Made by a program: the position numbers and the translations under genes | Shown here: piece by piece, positions 52,010-59,962 of the stretch | How the letters are laid out: each line of letters starts with the position of its first letter | Position numbering within the stretch: the stretch's first letter is position 1 | Assembly (NCBI RefSeq): GCF_011008935.1 | Contig: NZ_JAAIVJ010000001.1 | Coordinates: 434,001 to 498,000 of the forward strand | Direction of reading: 5' to 3' | Origin: Tabrizicola oligotrophica | GTDB lineage: Bacteria; Pseudomonadota; Alphaproteobacteria; Rhodobacterales; Rhodobacteraceae | DNA: 64,000 nucleotides | The notes under the pieces: model-generated | Databases searched by the model: none | The model's input: only the letters and a program-made list of their open reading frames with translations | Told to the model about the DNA's origin: nothing

Positions 52010-52483
52010 TCAGTCGACGAACTGATCGGCCCTGAGCCGCCCGATATTGCCCAGAAGCTGCTTGAGGAAGCCGATGCCCTTGATGTTGCTTTCGGTCACG
52101 CGCCGCGACAGCGCGACGACATTGCCATCTTCAAGGCCGAAGCGTTCGACATTCTCGACCACGCCCTCTTCGGTGAAGGTGATCGAGACCACCTGCCGGT
52201 CGATCTCTTTCGGCGCCATGGCCCCGAAATGCTTCCAGCGGCTTTGCACATAGAACCAGCCGACCTCATTCAACAGCCCCTCGCCCGACGGGCGGCCCAG
52301 CGTGGCGGCCACGGTTTCGTGGGTGTCCTTGCCGACTTCGATCAGCGCCAGTTCCTCATCGGTCGGCACATAGCCATGGTTCTGATAGACCGGCGCGCAG
52401 GAGGCCAGCGCCAGCACCGTCGCCACCGCAAGGGCAAGCATCCGGCCAAGGCCCGCAAACCGCGCGTGAACTGCTCCCGACAT
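52010..52483 (-). CDS. bamE: Outer membrane protein assembly factor BamE (SmpA/OmlA)
   Basis: The 157-aa lipoprotein has a signal ending ALASC with the lipidated cysteine at residue 29. The SmpA/OmlA fold follows: GYVPTDEELALIEVGKDTHE, ATLGRPSGEGLLNEVGWFYV, then QVVSITFTEEGVVENVERF. BamE is the small lipoprotein of the beta-barrel assembly machine. The start MSGAVHARF at 52483 is preferred for AGGGG upstream; a later Met (residue 15) would also give a signal peptide. Confidence 0.93.
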   Translation of the reverse strand: MSGAVHARFAGLGRMLALAVATVLALASCAPVYQNHGYVPTDEELALIEVGKDTHETVAATLGRPSGEGLLNEVGWFYVQSRWKHFGAMAPKEIDRQVVSITFTEEGVVENVERFGLEDGNVVALSRRVTESNIKGIGFLKQLLGNIGRLRADQFVD

Positions 52484-52666
52484 GCCTATCCCCTGCCCTT
52501 CCCCTGCCCGTGTCGGCACTTTGCCCTGCCCGGCCTTGCAAGCACCGTCGCGCGGCACTATCGACAAGGGATCAGGCAGGATCGCGCCCCTTGGCCAAAG
52601 GCTTACAGTGGGAACGGGTCCGGTTCAAGAATGCAAACGGCCCCCGGCCGGGCAGGAGGCGGAAGA

Positions 52667-53239
52667 ATGACCGATGCGAACCACCCCATGCCAAGCCTGG
52701 CCTATCGCACCCAGACGCTGGCCAGCCGCAAGCCTACCCGGTTCGACTTCCGCCCCAATGCGGCGGGCCGGGCTGCCATTGCGGCAGCGCTGGGGCTGCT
52801 CGATCTGCCGGCCTTTCGGGTCTCGGGCGAAATCCGGCCAGTCGGCCGGCAGGACTTCGATCTGGTGGCCGAGCTGACCGCCGAGGCAGTGCAGCCCTGT
52901 TCGGTCAGCCTTGCCCCGGTGCCCTGCACCCTGCGCGAAACCCTGCACCGCCGCTTCGTCGCGGGCTACACCACGCCCGAGGGCGACGAGGTGGAAATGG
53001 CCGACGAGGAAACCGATCCCCTGCCCGAAGTGCTCGACATCGCCGAGATTGCCACCGAGGCGCTGGCGCTGGCGCTGCCGCTTTACCCGCGCGCGCCGGG
53101 GGTGGAGCTGGGCGAGGCGGTCTTTGCCGGGCCGGGTGTCGCCCCGCTGGCCGACGCCGATCTGAAGCCGTTTTCCGGTCTCGCGGGGCTGGCCGACAAG
53201 TTGAAAAAGCCCGATTCCGGGTCTTCTTCGGAAGGCTGA
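52667..53239 (+). CDS. DUF177 (YceD) family protein
   Basis: The 190-aa protein fits DUF177, nearly always upstream of rpmF and in plants linked to 23S rRNA processing. The core motifs are [20 protein letters not shown], with the conserved cysteine before the PCTLRETL strand, and the acidic [15 protein letters not shown]. The C-terminus is lysine/serine-rich. AGGAGGC precedes ATG 52667; an open frame further upstream overlaps bamE antisense and is rejected. Confidence 0.92.
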   Translation: MTDANHPMPSLAYRTQTLASRKPTRFDFRPNAAGRAAIAAALGLLDLPAFRVSGEIRPVGRQDFDLVAELTAEAVQPCSVSLAPVPCTLRETLHRRFVAGYTTPEGDEVEMADEETDPLPEVLDIAEIATEALALALPLYPRAPGVELGEAVFAGPGVAPLADADLKPFSGLAGLADKLKKPDSGSSSEG

Positions 53240-53381
53240 AGAAAGGGGCTTGCGCGTCCGCAGAATCCGGCTATGTTCCGCGGCTCATTCGGGGTCTTCG
53301 GGCCGGGCCTTCTGGTTTGGCGGAAACTTCTGGAATCAAAGCAAAATCCGGGGCCTGCCCCCCTTAATTCGAGGTCGAGAC

Positions 53382-53585
53382 ATGGCTGTCCCGCAGAACC
53401 GCACCACCAAATCGCGCCGCAACATGCGCCGTTCGCATGACGCTCTGGTTGCCGGCAACCCGCAAGACTGCTCGAACTGCGGCGAGCTGAAGCGCCCGCA
53501 CCACGTCTGCCCGTCCTGCGGCCATTACGACGCCCGCGAAGTCGTGGCGACCAAGGCTGTCGACATGGACGAGGACGCGGCGTAA
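53382..53585 (+). CDS. rpmF: Ribosomal protein bL32
   Basis: The 67-aa protein begins [19 protein letters not shown] and has the zinc ribbon Cys30/Cys33 and Cys43/Cys46. The zinc-binding form (C+ type) is retained. It is 142 nt downstream of the DUF177 gene and followed by plsX, the conserved bacterial order. Confidence 0.97.
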   Translation: MAVPQNRTTKSRRNMRRSHDALVAGNPQDCSNCGELKRPHHVCPSCGHYDAREVVATKAVDMDEDAA

Positions 53586-53610
53586 GCCGCCCCTCCCTCG
53601 CGCCTGACTG

Positions 53611-54735
53611 ATGGCAAGCGGAACCGAAATTCCGGCTGAGACGGTCGCAGGGCGCAAGGGGGCTCTTTCCACGGTCATTTCCATCGACGCGATGGGCGGA
53701 GATCGCGGGCCGGCGGCAGTTGTCGCCGGTCTTGTGCTGTCCGCCGCCGAATTGCCGGACGCCCGCTTCATCCTGCATGGCGATCAGGCGGTGCTGTCGC
53801 CGCTGCTGGCCCGTGCTCCCACGCTCGCGGGTCGGGTCGATCTGCGCCACGCCGAGCGCGTGGTGACGATGGAGGACAAGCCCAGCCAGGTGATGCGCCA
53901 CGGGCAAGGCACCTCGATGTTTTCCACCATCGACGCGGTGAAGAACGGCGAGGCGCCGGTGGCGGTGTCCTGCGGCAACACCGGGGCGCTGATGGCGGTG
54001 GCCATGCTGCGGCTGCGCAAGCTGCCCGGCGTCAACCGCCCGGCCATTGCCTGCTACTGGCCCTCGCGCAATCCCTCGGGGTTGAACGTCATGCTCGACG
54101 TCGGCGCCGACATCAAGGCCGAGGCCGCCGACCTGCTGCAATTCGCCGCCATGGGCACCTCTTACGCCCGCAACAGCCTTGGGCTGGCGCGTCCGCGTGT
54201 CGGCCTGCTGAACGTCGGCACCGAGGAACACAAGGGCCGGGCCGAACTGCATCAGGCCTATGCCCAGATGAGCGCCGCCGCTTCGGCGGGCGAGTTCGAC
54301 TTCGTGGGCTTTGTCGAAGGCTCCGACATTCCCTCGGACCGCGTCGATGTGATCGTGACCGACGGCTTCACCGGCAACGTGGCGCTGAAAACCGGCGAAG
54401 GCACGGCAAAGCTGATTTCGGGCTTCCTGCGCGAGGCGCTGGGGTCGACGCTCCTCGCCAGGCTTGGCGCGCTGCTGGCGATGGGGGCGCTGAAACGCCT
54501 GCAGGCCCGCGCCGATCCGCGCCGCGCCAATGGCGGGGTGTTTCTGGGCCTGAACGGCACGGTCATCAAATCGCACGGCTCGGCCGATGCCACCGGCATC
54601 GCGGCGGCGGTGCGGCTGGCGCATCAACTTGCCCGGGCCGACCTTGCAAACCGCATCGCGGCACGGGTTGCATCAACCGGCCTCGCGGGGCAGGATGCCG
54701 CCGCAACAGGGGCAGAAGCAGGAACCGCTGAATGA
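53611..54735 (+). CDS. plsX: Phosphate acyltransferase PlsX
   Basis: The 374-aa enzyme makes acyl-phosphate from acyl-ACP for phospholipid synthesis. Landmarks are ISIDAMGGDRGP, HGQGTSMFSTIDAVKNGEAP, SCGNTGALMAVA and VTDGFTGNVALKTGEG. There is an N-terminal extension of about 20 residues before ISIDAMGG. ATG 53611 is the only start codon that fits, though no ribosome site is seen. The stop overlaps fabH by 4 nt. Confidence 0.95.
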   Translation: MASGTEIPAETVAGRKGALSTVISIDAMGGDRGPAAVVAGLVLSAAELPDARFILHGDQAVLSPLLARAPTLAGRVDLRHAERVVTMEDKPSQVMRHGQGTSMFSTIDAVKNGEAPVAVSCGNTGALMAVAMLRLRKLPGVNRPAIACYWPSRNPSGLNVMLDVGADIKAEAADLLQFAAMGTSYARNSLGLARPRVGLLNVGTEEHKGRAELHQAYAQMSAAASAGEFDFVGFVEGSDIPSDRVDVIVTDGFTGNVALKTGEGTAKLISGFLREALGSTLLARLGALLAMGALKRLQARADPRRANGGVFLGLNGTVIKSHGSADATGIAAAVRLAHQLARADLANRIAARVASTGLAGQDAAATGAEAGTAE

Positions 54736-55703
54736 CGATACGCGCCGTGGTCAAGGGCGTCGGGCATTACTTGCCCGAGCGGGTTGTGCCGAATTCCGAG
54801 TTCGAGGCGCTGATCGACACCTCCGACGAATGGATTCGCACCCGCTCCGGCATCGAGCGGCGGCATTTCGCGGCTGAAGGCCAGACCACCGCCGACCTTG
54901 GCACCCGCGCGGCGCAGGCCGCGCTGGCCGATGCCGGGCTGGCCGCCGACGACATCGACGCGATCATCGTCGCCACCTCGACCGCCGATCTGACCTTCCC
55001 CTCCTGCGCCACGATGATTCAGGCCGGACTTGGCATGACGCGCGGCTTTGCCTTTGACGTGCAGGCGGTCTGCGCCGGCTTTGCCTTTGCCCTGACCAAT
55101 GCCAATGCGCTGATCATCTCGGGTCAGGCCGCCCGGGTGCTGGTGATCGGGGCCGAAACCTTCTCGCGGCTGATGGACTGGACTGACCGCGGCACCTGCG
55201 TTCTGTTCGGCGACGGCGCCGGCGCGCTGGTGCTGGAGGCGCAGGACGGCACCGGAACCACCGCCGACCGCGGCATCCTGTCGACCGACCTGAACAGCGA
55301 TGGCCGCCACAAGGACATCCTTTATGTCGATGGCGGCACCTCGACCGGCACCACCGGGCACCTGCGGATGGAGGGCAAGGAAGTCTTCCGCCATGCCATT
55401 GAAAAGCTTGCGGAAACTGCCCATCGCGCGCTGGACAAGGCCGGGCTTGATGCCGGCGATGTCGACTGGATCGTGCCGCATCAGGCCAATATCCGCATCA
55501 TCGAAGGCACCGCCAGGAAGATGCAGGTGTCGATGGACCGCGTCATCGTCACCGTGCAGGACCACGGCAACACCTCGGCCGCCTCGATCCCGCTGGCGCT
55601 GTCCGTCGGCAAGGCCCGCGGCCAGATCAAGCCGGGCGACCTGATCGTCACCGAAGCCATTGGCGGCGGGCTGGCCTGGGGCGCGGTGGTGCTGCGCTGG
55701 TGA
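54732..55703 (+). CDS. fabH: 3-oxoacyl-ACP synthase III
   Basis: The 323-aa condensing enzyme has catalytic Cys114 in AVCAGFAFAL, His250 in VPHQANIRII and Asn280 in DHGNTSAAS. It condenses acetyl-CoA with malonyl-ACP to start fatty-acid synthesis. It follows plsX with a 4-nt ATGA overlap, a conserved pairing, and is separated by 99 nt from ihfA. Confidence 0.97.
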   Translation: MTIRAVVKGVGHYLPERVVPNSEFEALIDTSDEWIRTRSGIERRHFAAEGQTTADLGTRAAQAALADAGLAADDIDAIIVATSTADLTFPSCATMIQAGLGMTRGFAFDVQAVCAGFAFALTNANALIISGQAARVLVIGAETFSRLMDWTDRGTCVLFGDGAGALVLEAQDGTGTTADRGILSTDLNSDGRHKDILYVDGGTSTGTTGHLRMEGKEVFRHAIEKLAETAHRALDKAGLDAGDVDWIVPHQANIRIIEGTARKMQVSMDRVIVTVQDHGNTSAASIPLALSVGKARGQIKPGDLIVTEAIGGGLAWGAVVLRW

Positions 55704-55802
55704 ACCCGGCAAAAACCTGCATTAAGTCGCGGTCCCAAGTCTTTGATATTGACTCGTAAATCCATCCCCCTCAATCTGGCCCCATAACCCGGGGGGGATA
55801 TG

Positions 55803-56105
55803 ATGAGCGAAAAGACTCTGACGCGGATGGACCTTTCCGAGGCCGTGTTCCGTGAAGTTGGCCTCAGCCGCAACGAATCGGCCAATCTGGTTGAATCGGT
55901 GCTGGCCCATATGTCGGACGCGCTGGCGTCGGGCGAAACCGTCAAGATTTCATCCTTCGGCACCTTCTCGGTGCGCGACAAGACGGCCCGCGTCGGCCGC
56001 AATCCCAAGACCGGCGACGAAGTGCCGATCTCGCCGCGGCGGGTTCTGACCTTCCGCCCCTCGCATCTGATGAAAGATCGCGTGGCGGTCGGCAAGAAGA
56101 AATAA
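55803..56105 (+). CDS. ihfA: Integration host factor subunit alpha
   Basis: The 100-aa DNA-bending protein has the HU/IHF core [20 protein letters not shown] and [11 protein letters not shown], with the intercalating proline. The N-terminus [20 protein letters not shown] is IHF-alpha type. Two adjacent ATGs occur; the second (55803) has better spacing to the G-rich ribosome site. A relatively A+T-rich stretch 40-60 nt upstream probably holds its promoter. Confidence 0.95.
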   Translation: MSEKTLTRMDLSEAVFREVGLSRNESANLVESVLAHMSDALASGETVKISSFGTFSVRDKTARVGRNPKTGDEVPISPRRVLTFRPSHLMKDRVAVGKKK

Positions 56106-56120
56106 GGAAAGGATCGGCGG

Positions 56121-56894
56121 ATGGACAAGTCGCCTGACGCCTTCCGCACCATCAGCGAAGTGGCCGAGGTTCTGGAAACCCCGGCGCATGTGCTGCGGTT
56201 CTGGGAAAGCCGCTTCCCGCAGATCCGCCCGGTCAAGCGGGCGGGTGGCCGGCGCTATTACCGGCCCGCCGATGTGTCGCTGCTTCTGGGCATCAAGCAT
56301 CTCTTGCACGACGAAGGCCTGACCATCCGGGGCGTGCAGAAAATCCTGCGCGAACAAGGCGTTCGCCATGTCTCCGGCATGTCGGGCCAAGAGACGCGCG
56401 ATGAGGCCGAAACCGCCGAGGCGGCGCTTGAAGCGGCCCTCGCCGCCAATTTCGGCCGCGCGCCCGAGGCTGATCCCGTCCCGCAGGACCAGATCGAAAC
56501 CGCCCAGATCGTAGCGCTGGAAGACGCGCTGCGTGCCCGCAATGCCGAGGCCGAAAAGCCCGACCCGGTCGCCGAGGTGCCCGCCGCCGCGCCCGCCGAC
56601 GTGCTGCCGCTGTTCGACCATTTCGCCGCCGAAGAAGCGCCCGAAGCCGCACTGCAGCCGCCGCCCGCGCAAAGCGCCGAGGAAGCCGTCGAAACCCTGC
56701 TGACCGCGCTGGAAACGGCGGCAGAGCCGGACCCCGCGCCCCGCGCGGCCCTGCCTGCCGATGCCCCGCTGCGCGACCGCCTGCGCGCCCTGCCCGCGGG
56801 CCGTCTCGCCTCGCCCGAAGCGCGGGCGCTGCGCGACAGGCTGGCCGATCTTGCCGCCCGGCTCGCATCCCCGCCCCCGCCCGCCCCGTTTTGA
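56121..56894 (+). CDS. MerR-family regulator with Ala/Pro-rich C-terminus
   Basis: The 257-aa protein has a MerR helix-turn-helix at the N-terminus ([20 protein letters not shown], then [20 protein letters not shown]). A dimerisation helix follows, then a long acidic and Ala/Pro-rich region without a recognisable effector domain. It lies 15 nt after ihfA with AAGGA upstream, the conserved ihfA-merR arrangement of alphaproteobacteria. Target genes are unknown; heme, metal or drug sensing is not supported. Confidence 0.9.
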   Translation: MDKSPDAFRTISEVAEVLETPAHVLRFWESRFPQIRPVKRAGGRRYYRPADVSLLLGIKHLLHDEGLTIRGVQKILREQGVRHVSGMSGQETRDEAETAEAALEAALAANFGRAPEADPVPQDQIETAQIVALEDALRARNAEAEKPDPVAEVPAAAPADVLPLFDHFAAEEAPEAALQPPPAQSAEEAVETLLTALETAAEPDPAPRAALPADAPLRDRLRALPAGRLASPEARALRDRLADLAARLASPPPPAPF

Positions 56895-56959
56895 GCGCGC
56901 GAAAATGCGCTTTCCCGCTTGCGACCGGCCGGAATATCGTTATGAAAGCGCCTATTCGT

Positions 56960-57037
56960 CGGGCCGTAGCGCAGTCTGGTTAGCGCGTCCGTCTGGGGGG
57001 CGGGAGGTCGAGAGTTCGAATCTCTCCGGCCCGACCA
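56960..57037 (+). tRNA. tRNA-Pro (anticodon GGG)
   Basis: The 78-nt cloverleaf folds completely: acceptor CGGGCCG/CGGCCCG, D-stem GCGC/GCGC, anticodon loop CTGGGGG with GGG at 56995-56997, T-stem GAGAG/CTCTC around TTCGAAT, and an encoded CCA end. It reads CCC (and CCU) proline codons, fitting a high-GC genome. Confidence 0.96.
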
Positions 57038-57101
57038 ATACAAAGCCGCCCGCCTGCCCACCGGCAGCGCGGGCGGTTTCGTTCTCGTGAAGGGGCCTGA
57101 G

Positions 57102-58202
57102 ATGGCGGAAACCAAGACCATGCTGGCTCCGGGGGTTCTGCCGGCCCAGGCCCTGCGCCGGATGATCGCCGCCGGCGCCCTTGCCGGCCAGCCCGCCATC
57201 CTGCCCGATCAGATCCAGCCCGCCAGCCTTGACCTGCGGCTGGGAACCGTCGCCTACCGCGTCCGCGCCTCTTTCCTTGCCGGCAATGGTGCCAAGGTGG
57301 CCGACCGTCTGGCCGAGTTCGAGATGCACCGCGTCGACCTGACCCATGGCGCGGTCTTGGAAAAGGGCTGCGTCTATGTCGTGCCCTTGATGGAAAGCCT
57401 TGCGCTGCCGCCCGGCATCACGGCCGTCGCCAATGCCAAATCCTCCACCGGCCGGCTTGACCTCTTGACCCGTACCATCACCGACGGCGGCACGGAGTTC
57501 GACCGCATCCCCGAAGGCTATGCCGGCCCCTTGTATGCCGAGGTCTGCCCGCGCTCCTTCAGCGTGCTGGTCCGCGCCGGCCAGCGGCTGAACCAGATCC
57601 GCTTCCGGCAGGGTCAGTCGGTGCTGTCTGACGCCGAACTGCGCGCCCTGCATGCCCTCGATCCGCTGGTCTCGGGCGAGGCGGTGATCTCCGAGGGGCT
57701 GGGTTTCTCGGTCGACCTGAAGCCCGCCAAGGGCGATCTTCTCGGCTACCGCGCCAAGCCCCATACCGGGGTGATCGACCTTGACCGCATCGGCCAATAC
57801 CCGGCCCGCGACTTCTGGGAAGAGGTGCGCGCCTCTGACGCCCGCATCATCCTTGACCCCGGCGCCTTCTACATCCTGGTCAGCCGCGAGGCGGTGACGA
57901 TCCCGCCCGATTATGCCGCCGAAATGGCGCCCTATCTGGCCATGGTGGGCGAGTTCCGGGTGCATTACGCCGGCTTCTTCGACCCCGGCTTTGGCCATGC
58001 CGCCGCCGGCGGCTCCGGCTCGCGCGGGGTGCTGGAAGTGCGCTGCCACGAGGCGCCCTTCGTGCTGGAACACGGGCAGGTGGTGGGCCGGCTGGTCTAC
58101 GAACGGATGAGCGAGCGGCCCGATACGCTTTATGGCGCGGGGATTTCCTCGAATTATCAAGGACAAGGCCTGAAACTCGCCAAGCAGTTCCGCATGGAGT
58201 AA
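57102..58202 (+). CDS. dcd: 2'-deoxycytidine 5'-triphosphate deaminase (bimodular Dcd family)
   Basis: The 366-aa protein is about twice the length of E. coli Dcd and contains two related dUTPase-fold halves. The first shows AKSSTGRLDLLTRTITDGGT and GYAGPLYAEVCPRSFSV with the catalytic glutamate; the second has PYLAMVGEFRVHYAGFFDPG. It converts dCTP to dUTP for thymidylate synthesis. ATG 57102 has AAGGGG 7 nt upstream; the earlier GTG 57087 is rejected. Confidence 0.9.
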   Translation: MAETKTMLAPGVLPAQALRRMIAAGALAGQPAILPDQIQPASLDLRLGTVAYRVRASFLAGNGAKVADRLAEFEMHRVDLTHGAVLEKGCVYVVPLMESLALPPGITAVANAKSSTGRLDLLTRTITDGGTEFDRIPEGYAGPLYAEVCPRSFSVLVRAGQRLNQIRFRQGQSVLSDAELRALHALDPLVSGEAVISEGLGFSVDLKPAKGDLLGYRAKPHTGVIDLDRIGQYPARDFWEEVRASDARIILDPGAFYILVSREAVTIPPDYAAEMAPYLAMVGEFRVHYAGFFDPGFGHAAAGGSGSRGVLEVRCHEAPFVLEHGQVVGRLVYERMSERPDTLYGAGISSNYQGQGLKLAKQFRME

Positions 58203-58205
58203 GCC

Positions 58206-59351
58206 ATGGCGCCGCTTTCGGGTATCACTGTCCTTGACCTCACCCATGTCCTCGCCGGCCCCTATTGCAGCCATACGCTGCAAGACCTTGGCGCCAAGGT
58301 CATCAAGGTGGAACGCCCCGGCACCGGCGACGACACCCGCGCCTTCCCGCCCTTCGTCAACGGGGCCAGCGCCTATTTCGCCACGCTGAACGCCGGCAAG
58401 CAGTCAATCGCGCTGGACCTCAAGGCCCCGACCGACCGCGACATCCTCGACCGGCTGCTGGCGCGCGCCGATGTGGTGCTGGAAAACTACCGCCCCGGGG
58501 TGATGGAGCGGCTGGGCTACGGCTGGGAGGCCCTGCACGCCCGGCACCCGCGGCTGATCTACGGTGCAGTCTCGGGCTTTGGCCATACCGGGCCGGAGGC
58601 GGGCAAACCGGCCTATGACATGGTGGTGCAGGCCCGCGGCGGGGTGATGAGCATCACCGGCGAGGAAGGCGGCCCACCCGTCCGCGTCGGCGCCTCGATC
58701 GGCGACATCGTGGCGGGGATGTTTCTTGCCCAAGGCGTGCTGGCCGCGCTTTATGACCGCGAAAGGACCGGCGAGGGCGCCAAGGTCGATGTCGCCATGC
58801 TCGACAGCCAGCTTGCCATTCAGGAACATGCCATTGCGCTCGCCTCGGCCACCGGCGTTGCGCCCGGCCGCACTGGCGCGCGCCATCCAACGATCACACC
58901 GTTTTCCACCTATCGCGCCGCCGACGGCTTCTTCGTCATCGCCGCCGGCAATGACGCGATGTTCGCCCATCTGTGCAAGACGCTCGCGCTGCCGCTCAAT
59001 CCGGCCGACCCGCGCTTTGCCACCAATGCCGCGCGCTGCGACAACCATGCGCTCTTGAAACGCCTGATCGAGGCGGTGACGCTGGAACATCCCGCCGCGC
59101 ACTGGATCGCGCGGATGGAGGCCGCCGGCCTGCCCACCGCCCGCGTGCAGGACATGGCCGAAGTGCTGCGCGACCCCCAGCTTCTCGCCCGTGCCATGGT
59201 GCTGCCCGTGCTGCCCGACGCCGGCGGCACGACCTTCACCGCCCCCGGCAACCCGATCAAGATGTCGAGCCTGCCCGAGATCGACCACCGCCGCCCCGCC
59301 CCCGGTCTCGACGCCGACCGCAAGGCGATCCTCGATTGGCTGACCCGATGA
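58206..59351 (+). CDS. CaiB/BaiF family III CoA-transferase
   Basis: The 381-aa protein has the family III N-terminus GITVLDLTHVLAGPYCSHTL and QDLGAKVIKVERPGTGDDTR. The catalytic aspartate lies in GKPAYDMVVQARGGVMS. It transfers CoA between acyl-CoA and a carboxylic acid. It starts 4 nt after dcd and overlaps the cupin gene by 4 nt, so it is probably in one message with both. The acid substrate is unknown. Confidence 0.93.
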   Translation: MAPLSGITVLDLTHVLAGPYCSHTLQDLGAKVIKVERPGTGDDTRAFPPFVNGASAYFATLNAGKQSIALDLKAPTDRDILDRLLARADVVLENYRPGVMERLGYGWEALHARHPRLIYGAVSGFGHTGPEAGKPAYDMVVQARGGVMSITGEEGGPPVRVGASIGDIVAGMFLAQGVLAALYDRERTGEGAKVDVAMLDSQLAIQEHAIALASATGVAPGRTGARHPTITPFSTYRAADGFFVIAAGNDAMFAHLCKTLALPLNPADPRFATNAARCDNHALLKRLIEAVTLEHPAAHWIARMEAAGLPTARVQDMAEVLRDPQLLARAMVLPVLPDAGGTTFTAPGNPIKMSSLPEIDHRRPAPGLDADRKAILDWLTR

Positions 59352-59728
59352 CCGCGCAGCGCCGCGACAGCGCCACCCTGCCGCATGTCAGCTGGGACGA
59401 CCCGGCCAAGGGCACGCTCAGCTGGCAAAGCCTGTTCTCCCGCGGCGAGACCGCGACCGACAGCCTGACCTGCGGTGTCGCGACGATCCGGCCGGGCGAA
59501 CATTTCGCCGCCCATCGCCACGCCCAGGCCGAGGTCTATTTCGGGCTGGAAGGCCGCGGCATCGTGGTGATCGACGCCCAGCCCCATGAGCTTTCCCCCG
59601 GGGTCGCGCTGTTCATCCCTGGCAACGCCGAACACGGCATCCCCGAGGCCCATGAAACCCTGCGCTGGTTCTACACCTTCGCCGCCGACAGCTTTGACGA
59701 CATCACCTATCGCTTCTCGGCCCCCTGA
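59348..59728 (+). CDS. Single-domain cupin protein
   Basis: The 126-aa protein has cupin motif 1 HFAAHRHAQAEVYFGLEGRG (metal His pair and Glu) and motif 2 PGNAEHGIPE. It could be a dioxygenase, isomerase or binding protein; the pocket metal alone does not decide. The start overlaps the CoA-transferase stop by 4 nt (ATGA), suggesting a shared substrate route. A repeat hairpin follows. Confidence 0.88.
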   Translation: MTAQRRDSATLPHVSWDDPAKGTLSWQSLFSRGETATDSLTCGVATIRPGEHFAAHRHAQAEVYFGLEGRGIVVIDAQPHELSPGVALFIPGNAEHGIPEAHETLRWFYTFAADSFDDITYRFSAP

Positions 59729-59739
59729 TCTCATCGCTG

Positions 59740-59826
59740 CTTTCATACTGGTGCAAATATCCCCGCCGGAGGCTCCTGCCGCCGATACCGGACGCTCCGC
59801 GGGGGATATTTGGGCCAGTCTGAAAG
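59740..59826. repeat. Dispersed intergenic repeat as an inverted pair after the cupin gene
   Basis: The left arm CTTTCATACTGGTG + CAAATATCCCC (59740-59764) and the right arm GGGGGATATTTGGGCCAG + TCTGAAAG (59801-59826) are inverted copies with a few mismatches, with a GC-rich loop. This is the same family as the pair at 35581-35669. It follows the operon end and precedes the ASKHA gene, consistent with a terminator. Confidence 0.87.
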
Positions 59827-59962
59827 GCAAAGCCCCGGCCGACAGGCGCAGCACCCGCCCGAGGGGGGCGATTGCGCCGCAACTTGGGGGAAAGACGACG
59901 CTTTCCGGCCTTGCTCCTGCCCGGTCCCCGGCTAGAACAGGGGGGCGAACAGGAGGGATCCC

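Noticed and set aside
59348-59728. DMSP lyase of the cupin type (DddL/Q/W)
   Set aside because: It has only the general cupin metal motif; I see no extended set of DMSP-lyase residues and no ddd genes nearby.
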